Shown here in pieces: positions 1 through 7,195 of a stretch of DNA of 35,563 nucleotides. The notes below the pieces were generated by a model, which was not told the DNA's origin, made no database searches, and saw only the letters and a list, made by a program, of their open reading frames with translations. Origin of the DNA: Pseudomonadota bacterium (lineage in GTDB: Bacteria > Pseudomonadota > Gammaproteobacteria > Burkholderiales > Rhodocyclaceae); the NCBI GenBank assembly GCA_018262285.1, contig JAGTRX010000012.1, positions 1-35,563 on the forward strand, given 5' to 3'. Position numbers and translations under genes: made by a program. Every line of letters starts with the position of its first letter. The stretch's first letter is position 1.

Positions 1-97
1 AACTAAACACCCGACCCCGAAAAAGACACGAATTCAAAACCCCTATGGAGGTCTATCATGGGTCCTGAGACTTGTTGCACTTCAACGTTGAATCTAA
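1..97. mobile_element. Probable end of an IS30-type insertion sequence (partial)
   Basis: The integrase reading frame on the minus strand stops making sense at about position 97-100, exactly where the minus strand reads TTAGATTCAACGTTGAAG followed by TGCAACA. This resembles from memory the terminal inverted repeat of IS30-family elements, which begins TGTAGATTCAA and contains a CAACA block. The remaining bases to position 1 hold no recognisable gene and would be the subterminal part of the element, whose body lies outside the window. The family is an inference; only the abrupt loss of integrase homology is seen directly. No target duplication can be checked from one end. Confidence 0.4.
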
Positions 98-534
98 GCA
101 GCCTTAGTGATGACGCCGACCTCCATATCCCCAAAGCGGGGAACAAGACGTTTATTGATGTCATCGCGGATCGTCTTTTTATGGGACGTCCGCCACTCAA
201 CGGATTTCTCGGCATACCAAACCTCCGCGAATTCCTTGAACAAAGGGGTACTACCGACATCCTGACGCCCCATGCCCGACACCGCTTGCGTTACGACCGT
301 TGCGGAGGGCTCAGGGATGTCAAACTTTCCGGCGTTCTTACTGCCGGGGAAAAACTCGCGGTAGTTGAATTCTCCGAGAGCAATTTTTTCTTCGATTTTT
401 TCAGCAAGCTTAGAAAGACGCTTCCGATTGATTGAGCTATCTGCCAGAAGGGTTTGCTCGCGACAACGGATGCCTTGATATCGAAAATCAAGAAATAGCA
501 TCCCCGTATCAGTACGTGCACGGATACTAGCCAT
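94..534 (-). pseudogene. Phage/island tyrosine integrase, N-terminal fragment
   Basis: The 146 residues starting MASIRARTDTG match the N-terminal half of phage-type tyrosine recombinases. First comes an arm-site DNA-binding segment (about residues 1-60, with FLDFRYQGIRCREQT). After a linker, the start of the core-binding SAM-like domain follows (about 85-145, FAEVWYAEKSVEWRTSHKKT then RFGDMEVGVITKA). Family members are usually about 350-400 residues and carry an R-HxxR-Y catalytic domain; that whole domain is absent. The frame hits a stop after ITKAA, next to a probable insertion-sequence end. The start at 534 is chosen over an upstream ATG at 567 because it overlaps the end of the excisionase-like gene by 8 bases, as coupled int/xis pairs do. 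The product cannot be catalytically active. Confidence 0.75.
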
Positions 535-760
535 GGCAGACACCTCCGTTGGCCATTGGAATGGCAAAGGGCTGCTTTACCATCACCGCCATATCGTGCT
601 CAATTTTTTCCCAGATATACAGGATTTTCCTGCCGCCAAATGGGCGTATGTAATGAACCCCCTCCAGCAGCACGCTGTCTTTGAGGCGCTCCCTAATTGT
701 CCGTGGGTCATATTTGATGATTGAGGACAATTCGTCAGTCGTAAGATAGGTAAGTGACAT
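527..760 (-). CDS. Excisionase-like small DNA-binding protein
   Basis: A 77-residue protein starting MSLTYLTTDELSSII, with a predicted winged-helix/AlpA-like fold. The pattern LTTDELSSIIKYDPRTIRER is a helix-turn-helix, followed by a basic, aromatic stretch (HYIRPFGGRKILYIWEKIE) typical of excisionases and recombination directionality factors. It overlaps the integrase start by 8 bases. An in-frame ATG exists at 772, but GGAG lies 6 bases before the ATG at 760, which decides the start. The family expectation is that it bends attachment-site DNA and steers the integrase toward excision. With the integrase truncated it is probably a relic, although its own frame is intact. It could instead be an AlpA-type activator; the two cannot be separated by eye. 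Confidence 0.6.
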   Translation of the reverse strand: MSLTYLTTDELSSIIKYDPRTIRERLKDSVLLEGVHYIRPFGGRKILYIWEKIEHDMAVMVKQPFAIPMANGGVCHG

Positions 761-821
761 TTCGATCTCCATGAATTAATATAGGGCAGGATTTAATTTT
801 TCCGTCCTAAACATCAAAATT

Positions 822-886
822 TCATCCTGAGTGACATTCTAGCCGAAATAACTTCTTCGTCAAGATAAATTTGTCATTCTGGGTGA
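822..886. promoter_or_regulatory. Paired operator-like repeats between xis-like and Xre genes
   Basis: Two near-identical 13-base imperfect palindromes, TCATCCTGAGTGA (822-834) and TCATTCTGGGTGA (874-886), lie 52 bases centre to centre, about five helical turns. They sit in the AT-rich gap between two divergent genes. One lies 23 bases before the start codon of the Xre-type regulator and the other 61 bases before the excisionase-like start. This is the usual place for operators of a phage-type repressor. The repeats are seen; their use by the neighbouring regulator is inferred. Confidence 0.5.
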
Positions 887-909
887 TAATTCTTTACTGG
901 GAGTGAATT

Positions 910-1176
910 TTGATCAAATGTCACTTGTCCCGACTAATGGGAGAACACAAGTTAAAAGTGGTCGATGTCGCGCGCGTAACGGGACTTCATCGCAACACGA
1001 TTACGTTGCTCTACAACGAAACTGCTACACGAGTAGATATTGAGACTGTCGAAAAGCTCTGTATTCTCTTCAACTGCAGTGTTGGCGATTTGTTTGAGTA
1101 TGTTAATAACTCGAAGCATGTAGCTGGCACGGACAGCAGTATTCAGATTTCCGGCAAAGATGGGCGAACCAATTAA
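910..1176 (+). CDS. Xre/Cro-C1-type transcriptional regulator
   Basis: An 88-residue protein with one HTH domain of the compact HTH_26/YozG type filling residues 1-68. The recognition region reads KVVDVARVTGLHRNTITLLY, followed by the family-typical IETVEKLCILFNCSVGDLFEY. The start codon is TTG at 910, supported by GGAG 6 bases upstream and by the domain beginning immediately. It is divergent from the excisionase/integrase pair, and operator-like repeats lie in between, so it probably represses that module and itself, as in small prophages and integrative elements. The last 20 residues are polar and unconserved-looking. Its target is inferred from position only. Confidence 0.75.
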   Translation: MIKCHLSRLMGEHKLKVVDVARVTGLHRNTITLLYNETATRVDIETVEKLCILFNCSVGDLFEYVNNSKHVAGTDSSIQISGKDGRTN

Positions 1177-1190
1177 ATCAAGGCACAGGT

Positions 1191-1219
1191 TGGGCTCAGA
1201 ATGGGCACAATTTGGGCAC
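1191..1219. repeat. Three TGGGCWC repeats at 11-base spacing
   Basis: TGGGCTC (1191-1197), TGGGCAC (1202-1208) and TGGGCAC (1213-1219) are spaced exactly 11 bases apart, so they face the same side of the helix. They lie between the regulator gene and the tRNA 3' end. Phased short repeats beside an attachment site are typical of arm-type sites bound by the N-terminal domain of tyrosine integrases. Function is inferred. Confidence 0.45.
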
Positions 1220-1263
1220 GCGCCAAATTTTTGCAGAAAAGAGAGGCTGGCGACAAAAACAAA

Positions 1264-1298
1264 AAAACCCACGTAATCTTAGTAATTACGTGGGTTTT
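1264..1298 (-). terminator. Intrinsic terminator downstream of tRNA-Pro
   Basis: A perfect 14-base stem (AAAACCCACGTAAT and its complement) encloses a 7-base loop. On the minus strand it is followed by a run of seven T. It begins 16 bases past the encoded CCA end of the tRNA. The AT-rich flanks make it potentially bidirectional, so it could also end the regulator transcript coming from the left. Confidence 0.85.
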
Positions 1299-1313
1299 CT
1301 TCTAACAGGATTG

Positions 1314-1390
1314 TGGTCGGAGTGACATGATTCGAACATGCGACCCCTGCGTCCCGAACGCAGTGCTCTACCGGGCTGAGCTACACTCCG
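1314..1390 (-). tRNA. tRNA-Pro (anticodon CGG)
   Basis: On the minus strand the 77 bases fold as a complete cloverleaf. The 7-base acceptor stem CGGAGTG/CACTCCG is perfect. The D arm is GCTC..GAGC. The anticodon stem CTGCG/CGCAG holds loop TTCGGGA with anticodon CGG. The T arm has loop TTCGAAT with one terminal G-U pair. The discriminator A and the CCA end are encoded. The anticodon loop matches proline CGG tRNAs such as E. coli proK. Its 3' end faces the integrase remnant, so it is the likely integration site of that element, and the gene has been kept intact. Confidence 0.95.
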
Positions 1391-1411
1391 AGCTTTAGCA
1401 AAACCAGCGCG

Positions 1412-2383
1412 TTAGTTGTTGCGCTGTGCTGCAAAGACTGTCAATTCTAGCAGAGCTTTTTTATATTTGGTATCCGCCAAGCACACAATTGCATTTCTGG
1501 CCGCCAAGGACTCGTGTTCGGCCAAATCCAGCGCGTGCTGCAAAGCCCCGCTAGAACGCACTGCCGCCAGCACTTCCGGAAACAGCGCCCGCCCACCGCT
1601 CTCGATGGCCTGCCGCACCACGACGGCCTGTTCTGGCGTTCCGTGCCGCAAAACATGGATCAGAGGCAAGGTCGGCTTGCCTTCGGCAAGATCATCACCG
1701 ACCTGTTTGCCAATTTGCTCTTCGTCACCCGAATAATCGAGGACGTCATCGACAATCTGGAAAGCAGTTCCCAAATGGGTGCCATATTCACCCAAGGCTG
1801 CCTCCGCGCTTCCATCGTCGTCGCCAAGGATGCCACCCAATCTGGCCGCAGCCTCAAATAATTTGGCGGTTTTGTAACGAATCACCTGAAGATAGCGCTC
1901 CTCATCCACATTGGCGTCATGGCAGTGCGCCAGTTGCAGTACCTCGCCCTCGGCGATGAGGCTGGTGGCATCGGCGAGAACGCGCATTCCTTTTGGATTG
2001 CCGGCATCGACCATCATCTGGAAGGAGCGCGAGTGCAGAAAATCGCCAACCAACACGCTGGCTGCGTTACCAAACAAGGCATTGGCAGTTTGGCGACCGC
2101 GCCGCAAATCGGATTCGTCAACCACATCGTCGTGCAGCAGGGTTGCCGTGTGGATAATTTCAATGACTGCAGCCAGTTCGAGGTGCAATTTTCCGCGATA
2201 GCCGCTAGCGCCAGCAGCCAGCAACAAAAGAATCGGCCGCAAGCGCTTGCCGCCGCCGCTAACGATGTATTGCGCCACCTGCCGAATAAGCGGCACTTCT
2301 GAGCGCAGACGTTCGCGGATGATGTCGTCCACCGTGTTGAGGTCATCGGCAACGAGCGCGGAAACAGTATCTGGAAGTGGCAT
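1412..2383 (-). CDS. ispB: Polyprenyl (octaprenyl) diphosphate synthase
   Basis: A 323-residue trans-isoprenyl diphosphate synthase that chain-extends farnesyl diphosphate with isopentenyl diphosphate to make the ubiquinone side chain. Family landmarks are all present: GGGKRLRP at 43-50, the first aspartate-rich motif DDVVDESDLRRG at 85-96, the KT pair at 171-172, and the second aspartate-rich motif DDVLDYSGD at 212-220. The length matches IspB. The exact chain length of the product cannot be read from the sequence. The gene is transcribed alone toward the tRNA gene and is divergent from the HD-GYP operon. The rplU-rpmA genes that often lie divergent from ispB are not in this position. Confidence 0.93.
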   Translation of the reverse strand: MPLPDTVSALVADDLNTVDDIIRERLRSEVPLIRQVAQYIVSGGGKRLRPILLLLAAGASGYRGKLHLELAAVIEIIHTATLLHDDVVDESDLRRGRQTANALFGNAASVLVGDFLHSRSFQMMVDAGNPKGMRVLADATSLIAEGEVLQLAHCHDANVDEERYLQVIRYKTAKLFEAAARLGGILGDDDGSAEAALGEYGTHLGTAFQIVDDVLDYSGDEEQIGKQVGDDLAEGKPTLPLIHVLRHGTPEQAVVVRQAIESGGRALFPEVLAAVRSSGALQHALDLAEHESLAARNAIVCLADTKYKKALLELTVFAAQRNN

Positions 2384-2542
2384 GCGTTGGCTTCTATAAA
2401 GGCAGGCATCTTAGGCGTGCGGTTCTGGAGCGTCAAGCCACGCAATCGGCCTGCAACAAGGTCAACATTGCTGAAAATGCCCCTTCTTCGCGCCCGCCGC
2501 TTGGGCTAAACTGTCATGGCAGATTTTATCAGGGAGAAGACC

Positions 2543-3646
2543 ATGGATGTACGTGCGCTGATTGCCTCGATCTCGCAGGATCGGGACGCCCTCGAGGAGT
2601 TCGCCGACTCCCTGCTTGATCGCGCCCCGCAGATCGAACGCGATGTGGCACGCTTGAAAAAGGCACCAGGAGACCGCGAGGTCACTGCCGATCTTTTCCG
2701 TGGCATTCACAATATCAAGGGCGATGCCGCCCTCTGCAAATTTGATCTGGCGGTGGTTCTGGCGCATCCGATCGAGTCGATCATGTCGCGCTTTCGTGAC
2801 GGCGATATCGAATTTTCGGACCTGCTGGCCGAAACCATCCTGCTCGCTATCGACCGCCTTGAACTGGCGACAGAAGCCCTGATGCAACGCCGCCCCATTG
2901 ACAACCTGCGCCTTGAGCCTTTAATTGAGGGCATGCAGAGAATGGCGCTGTCAGCGCCCAAGAATATCGACAGTCTGGCGCGTGACCTGATCGAAGCGGT
3001 GACTGGCTTCATTCCCGTCACGGGTGGGCCGATGCACAAGTTGCAACGCATTATCCACTCCCCGGAAGCCAAAACTTCCGGTGCCGCCGACCTGCAGTTC
3101 TTCCGCTCGTTGGCCAATCAATTCGAAAATCGCTCGCCACTGTTCCGCGGCCGCACCATGCGCATCCTGCGCCTGGCAATGGAAACCAACAATGTGGCCG
3201 GTACGCCGATTGACCCACTGCAACTCGAGGCCGCCGTCTATATGCACGATGTCGGCATGATGTTCCTGCCCGAGTCGGTCTGGCTCAAGGTCGGCCGCAT
3301 GACCGACGAGGAAAAGGCCTTGCTGCACAATCACCCGGCTTATGCAGCAGGACTTCTTCAGCGCATGACGGGCTGGGAGGATGCGACTGAAATGGTTCTT
3401 CAACACCAGGAGATGCCGGACGGGAGAGGCTATCCGGATCATCTCAAGGGCGATGCAATTTGTGATGGCGCCAAGATTCTGGCCATTGTCGATGCCTTCG
3501 AGTCGGTCATGCTCAAGCACAGCCATCGTGGCCGCAACCGCTCCGTCCTGCGCGCCATCGCCGAAATAAACGCTTGTGACAACCAGTTCGCCCCCGAATG
3601 GATCACCCCCTTCAATACGGTCATCCGCCGCACAATTGAAGCCTGA
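2543..3646 (+). CDS. Hpt domain plus HD-GYP domain signalling protein
   Basis: A 367-residue cytoplasmic protein. Residues about 5-115 form a histidine phosphotransfer-like helical bundle with LFRGIHNIKGDAALCKF, phospho-acceptor candidate H56. Residues about 190-360 form an HD-GYP domain, the c-di-GMP phosphodiesterase family: HD at 235-236, H264 in HNHP, HQEMPDGRGYP at 288-298, and D317. Several metal ligands of canonical HD-GYP enzymes are absent: the first-helix H-x-x-R-V histidine is arginine (R204), and the second His of HHE is Gln289. Activity may therefore be reduced or altered. The start at 2543 is preferred over an ATG at 2516 because GGAG lies 6 bases before it. The stop overlaps the tcdA start by one base, so the two are coupled. 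It could receive phosphate from a hybrid kinase; which one is unknown. Confidence 0.82.
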   Translation: MDVRALIASISQDRDALEEFADSLLDRAPQIERDVARLKKAPGDREVTADLFRGIHNIKGDAALCKFDLAVVLAHPIESIMSRFRDGDIEFSDLLAETILLAIDRLELATEALMQRRPIDNLRLEPLIEGMQRMALSAPKNIDSLARDLIEAVTGFIPVTGGPMHKLQRIIHSPEAKTSGAADLQFFRSLANQFENRSPLFRGRTMRILRLAMETNNVAGTPIDPLQLEAAVYMHDVGMMFLPESVWLKVGRMTDEEKALLHNHPAYAAGLLQRMTGWEDATEMVLQHQEMPDGRGYPDHLKGDAICDGAKILAIVDAFESVMLKHSHRGRNRSVLRAIAEINACDNQFAPEWITPFNTVIRRTIEA

Positions 3647-4401
3647 TGAGCGCTGACCTGGAGCGCCGTTTTGGCGGCATTACCCGCCTCTATGGTGCGC
3701 CGGGACAGGCAAAAATTTGCGGCGCGCATGTTGCCGTGGTTGGCGTCGGCGGCGTCGGCTCCTGGGCGGTTGAAGCCCTGGCGCGTTCCGGCATTGGCGC
3801 CCTCACCCTGATTGATCTCGACATGGTGGCGGAATCGAATACCAATCGCCAGATCCAGGCATTGGGTGACAACTATGGCCGCGCCAAGGTTGATGTCATG
3901 GCCGAACGCATTCGCGGCATCAATCCCGCTTGCCGGGTCAATACCATCGAAGATTTTGTCACCCCTGAGAATGTTGCCGACATGCTGCACGGCGATTTTG
4001 ATTACGTGCTTGACGCCATTGATCAGGTCAAAACCAAAGCGGCAATGATCGCCCATTGCCAACGCGCGCAGATTGCCATCATTACAGCCGGCGCTGCCGG
4101 CGGCCAGTTTGACCCGACCCGCATCACCATTGCCGATTTGTCGCGTACGGAACAAGACCCCCTGCTTTCCAAAGTACGCTCCCTGCTGCGCCGTGAATAC
4201 GGCTTTAGCCGCAAACCAAAAGAGAAGTTCGGCATTGCCGCCGTCTATTCGGACGAACCGTTACGTTACCCGGAACGAACTTGTGATACGGCATCCGCTC
4301 CAGCCGGCCTGAATTGCGCCGGGTTCGGTTCCTCCATCTGCGTCACCGCCGCCTTTGGCCTAGCCGCCGCCGCGCATGTTTTACGGGAGATTTCCCAATG
4401 A
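3646..4401 (+). CDS. tcdA: tRNA threonylcarbamoyladenosine dehydratase
   Basis: A 251-residue E1-like ThiF/MoeB-superfamily enzyme that uses ATP to dehydrate t6A37 to cyclic ct6A in tRNAs reading ANN codons. The nucleotide-binding loop VVGVGGVGSWAVEALARSG is at about 31-49, followed by LIDLDMVAESNTNRQ (about 56-70) with the Arg/Gln signature of the family. The C-terminal GLNCAGFGSS segment carries the conserved cysteine region of TcdA. Length and motif order fit TcdA better than MoeB or ThiF. The start overlaps the stop of the HD-GYP gene, and its stop overlaps the corA start by four bases, so all three are translated from one message. Confidence 0.9.
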   Translation: MSADLERRFGGITRLYGAPGQAKICGAHVAVVGVGGVGSWAVEALARSGIGALTLIDLDMVAESNTNRQIQALGDNYGRAKVDVMAERIRGINPACRVNTIEDFVTPENVADMLHGDFDYVLDAIDQVKTKAAMIAHCQRAQIAIITAGAAGGQFDPTRITIADLSRTEQDPLLSKVRSLLRREYGFSRKPKEKFGIAAVYSDEPLRYPERTCDTASAPAGLNCAGFGSSICVTAAFGLAAAAHVLREISQ

Positions 4402-5480
4402 TGAAAACCAAAGTCCACGTAGAGCGCCCACGCAAGAAACGCTCGCGCAAAACCGGCATGGCACCCGGCAGCCTGCTGCTCATCGGCGAAGTCAAAACGG
4501 AAAAGACCAGCCTGCACCTGATCGACTACGGGCCAAAAGGTGTCATCGAAAAGGAACTTGGCGGGTTCGAGGAATTAAGCACCTACCAGCGCCAGCACGA
4601 AATCCTGTGGGTCAATTTGTATGGGTTGCAGGACGTTGAATTGTTGCAGGCTGTCTGCGAATTTTTTGGTTTGCACCCGCTTGCTATCGAAGACGTTCTC
4701 AATACGGATCAGCGGCCAAAAATCGACGACTATGGCGATCTTCTCTACATCGACATGCACCTGCACCGCCTCGACAATCTGAACATGATTTATAGCGATC
4801 AGATCAGCATGGCGCTGGGCAAAAATTTCGTCCTCAGCGTGCAGGAACGTCCCAGCGGTACGCTTGAGCCGGTTCGGCAGCGCTTGCGGGCAGGGCATAG
4901 CCTGTTGCGTGAGCATGGCAGCGACTTCCTCGTCTATTCCCTGCTCGATGCCATTGTCGACAGTCATTTTGCCATCGTCGAACGCCTCGACGAGGAATGT
5001 GACCGGCTGGAGGACGATATTCTGGAAGGCACGCCGACCGAAACCCAGAAACAACTCCACCAGATCAAGCGCGAAACCGCAAAGCTGCGCCGCCATTTCT
5101 GGCCGTTGCGTGAATTGCTCAGCACCCTGCAGCACAGCGCCAACCCATTGCTCGGCAAGGAAACCCAACCCTATCTGCGCGACGTCCTCGATCACGTGAT
5201 TCATCTGGCCGAATCACTGGAAGATCTGCGCGAGATCATCGTCAGCCTGCAGGAAGTTTATTTCTCCAAAATCAGCCATCGCCTTAATCTCGAACTACGC
5301 GCGCTTACTGTTGTCACCACCACCTTCATGCCTGCTGCCCTTATCGCCGGCATATTCGGCATGAACTTCAAGAGCATGCCCTGGATTGAAGACAGCGCAG
5401 GCTTTGGACTGGCAATGGGATTGATGGTAACGATAGCCCTTGTCATGCTCATCGCTTTCTGGCGGCGCCGCATGGTTTGA
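4398..5480 (+). CDS. corA: CorA-family magnesium/cobalt channel
   Basis: A 360-residue inner-membrane divalent cation channel subunit, pentameric in the family. It has a long cytoplasmic N-terminal domain. The family sequence PLAIEDVLNTDQRPKIDDYG lies at about 95-114, and a long helix spans the middle. Two C-terminal membrane segments flank the signature GMN in GIFGMNFKSMP (GMN at about 321-323); the second segment ends in the basic tail WRRRMV. The N-terminus MMKTKVHVERPRKKRSRK is unusually basic. The ATG at 4398 forms an ATGA overlap with the tcdA stop and has GGGAG upstream, so the much longer frame starting at 4314 is not used. Confidence 0.93.
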   Translation: MMKTKVHVERPRKKRSRKTGMAPGSLLLIGEVKTEKTSLHLIDYGPKGVIEKELGGFEELSTYQRQHEILWVNLYGLQDVELLQAVCEFFGLHPLAIEDVLNTDQRPKIDDYGDLLYIDMHLHRLDNLNMIYSDQISMALGKNFVLSVQERPSGTLEPVRQRLRAGHSLLREHGSDFLVYSLLDAIVDSHFAIVERLDEECDRLEDDILEGTPTETQKQLHQIKRETAKLRRHFWPLRELLSTLQHSANPLLGKETQPYLRDVLDHVIHLAESLEDLREIIVSLQEVYFSKISHRLNLELRALTVVTTTFMPAALIAGIFGMNFKSMPWIEDSAGFGLAMGLMVTIALVMLIAFWRRRMV

Positions 5481-5492
5481 GGATGTAACAAC

Positions 5493-6041
5493 ATGCCCAA
5501 TCGACTGACCAAAATCATTACTCGCAGCGGCGACAAAGGCATGACCGGCCTGGCCAACGGCACCCGCACCAGCAAAAGTGCCCCCAGAATCGACGCCCTG
5601 GGCGAAGTCGATGAACTCAATTCCGCCATCGGCCTGCTGCTGTGCGAAGAGCTGCCGCAGGAAATTCAGCAGGCGCTCCGGAAAATCCAGAACGACCTTT
5701 TTGATATCGGTGGCGAGCTCAGCCTGCCCGGCCGCGAGCTGATCACGGAAGCACAGCTTGCGCGACTGGAACAAGTGGCTATTGAGAGCAACGCCAAACT
5801 GCCGCCGCTCAAGGAATTCATCCTGCCCGGCGGCTGCCGCGCCGCAGCACTGGCGCAACTGTGCCGCACTATCTGCCGCCGTGCCGAACGATCACTGGTG
5901 CAACTCGCCAGCGTCGAAGCAGTGCCGGAAACCGGGCTCCGATACCTTAACCGCCTCTCCGATCTGCTATTTGTGCTCGGGCGCAGCCTAAACCTGGCAA
6001 AAGGGGAAGCGGAAACCTACTGGCAAAAACCAGAAAAGTAG
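5493..6041 (+). CDS. pduO: ATP:cob(I)alamin adenosyltransferase, PduO type
   Basis: A 182-residue enzyme that transfers the adenosyl group of ATP to cob(I)alamin or a corrinoid precursor, producing coenzyme B12. The PduO-type N-terminal ATP-binding signature TRSGDKGMTGLANGTR is at about 10-25, and the C-terminal motif RYLNRLSDLLFVLGR is at about 149-163 with the conserved Arg and Asp. This fold is a helical trimer, distinct from CobA/BtuR. It starts 12 bases after corA and ends 13 bases before the convergent DAHP synthase stop. Placement after a Mg/Co channel may reflect cobalt supply, but that is only a contextual suggestion. The symbol denotes the enzyme type, not a propanediol operon. Confidence 0.92.
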   Translation: MPNRLTKIITRSGDKGMTGLANGTRTSKSAPRIDALGEVDELNSAIGLLLCEELPQEIQQALRKIQNDLFDIGGELSLPGRELITEAQLARLEQVAIESNAKLPPLKEFILPGGCRAAALAQLCRTICRRAERSLVQLASVEAVPETGLRYLNRLSDLLFVLGRSLNLAKGEAETYWQKPEK

Positions 6042-6054
6042 TTTCACGAACTTG

Positions 6055-7134
6055 TCAGCTACTCGCCTTCTGCAACCGGCGTGCCCTCACTGCAGCCGCA
6101 AGCTGGTCAAGCAGGACAAGACTGTCTTCCCAGTTAATACAGGCATCGGTAATGCTTTTGCCGTATTCGAGAGGCTTGCCTGGCACCAGATCCTGCCGCC
6201 CCTCGACCAGATGCGACTCGACCATGACGCCGATAATCCGATCCTCACCCGCCGCCAGTTGACGACTCACATCGGCACAAACATCGAGTTGTTTTTTGAA
6301 TTGCTTGCTGCTGTTGCCATGCGAAAAATCGACCATCAACCGCGCCGCCAAGCCAGCGCCAGCGATTTCGCGGCAGGCTGCCTCGACTGCGGCCGCTTCG
6401 TAATTGGGCGTAGCGCCGCCGCGCAGAATGACGTGACAATCCTCGTTGCCCGATGTCGACACAATGGCAGTATGGCCGGACTTGGTCACCGACAAGAAGT
6501 GGTGTGGTGACTGGGCGGCGCGGATGGCATCAATGGCAATACGCAAATTGCCGTCCGTGCCATTCTTGAAGCCGACAGGACAAGACAATCCAGAGGCCAG
6601 TTCGCGGTGCACCTGCGATTCGGTCGTGCGTGCACCGATGGCGCCCCAGGCAATCAGGTCGGCCGTGTACTGCGGGGTGATGGTATCGAGAAACTCCGTC
6701 GCGCACGGCAGATTGAGCTCATTGACTTCGAGCAGGATGCGCCGCGCCAACCGCACGCCCTCATTGATACGGAAACTGCCATCAAGCCGCGGATCATTGA
6801 TGAGCCCCTTCCAGCCTACCGTGGTACGCGGTTTCTCAAAATAGACGCGCATCAGGATCACCAGGTCGTCCGCCAGTCGCTCCGTCTCCTTCGCCAGTTT
6901 CCCGGCATATTCCATCGCCGCGTCGAAGTCGTGTATGGAGCAAGGCCCGATCACCACCAGCAACCGGTCATCGGCGCCATGCAGAATGCGGTGAATATCC
7001 TGGCGTGCCTGGTAGGTAATGTGCGCCGCCCGGTTGCTGACCGGATATTCGCGGAACAGATGCGCAGGTGGCACCAGTTCCTTGATTTCGCGAATGCGAA
7101 GATCGTCGGTATTGGGTTTGGTTTGCATGGTCAT
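6055..7134 (-). CDS. aroG: 3-deoxy-7-phosphoheptulonate synthase, class I
   Basis: A 359-residue DAHP synthase that condenses phosphoenolpyruvate and erythrose 4-phosphate, the first step of the shikimate pathway. Class I (AroF/AroG/AroH) landmarks are GPCSIHD at 63-69, EKPRTTVGWKGLINDP at about 100-115, and GARTTESQVHRELASGLS at about 167-184. The metal-binding DFSHGNSSKQ lies near 290-300. Which aromatic amino acid inhibits it cannot be decided by eye, so the symbol is the generic choice. Two in-frame starts, ATGACC and ATGCAA, differ by two residues. No strong ribosome site distinguishes them. It may be cotranscribed with tldD, 61 bases upstream. Confidence 0.93.
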   Translation of the reverse strand: MTMQTKPNTDDLRIREIKELVPPAHLFREYPVSNRAAHITYQARQDIHRILHGADDRLLVVIGPCSIHDFDAAMEYAGKLAKETERLADDLVILMRVYFEKPRTTVGWKGLINDPRLDGSFRINEGVRLARRILLEVNELNLPCATEFLDTITPQYTADLIAWGAIGARTTESQVHRELASGLSCPVGFKNGTDGNLRIAIDAIRAAQSPHHFLSVTKSGHTAIVSTSGNEDCHVILRGGATPNYEAAAVEAACREIAGAGLAARLMVDFSHGNSSKQFKKQLDVCADVSRQLAAGEDRIIGVMVESHLVEGRQDLVPGKPLEYGKSITDACINWEDSLVLLDQLAAAVRARRLQKASS

Positions 7135-7195
7135 AGTAGTTCTCGGATTACTGGCTTAACTCGCCAATTGTACCGCAGCGTCCGCTTTCGCCCCG

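Noticed and set aside
58-435. 125-codon plus-strand frame at the left edge
   Set aside because: Lies antisense to the integrase fragment with no recognisable protein features.
2516-2542. Earlier ATG for the HD-GYP protein
   Set aside because: No ribosome site in front of it, while GGAG is well placed before the ATG at 2543.
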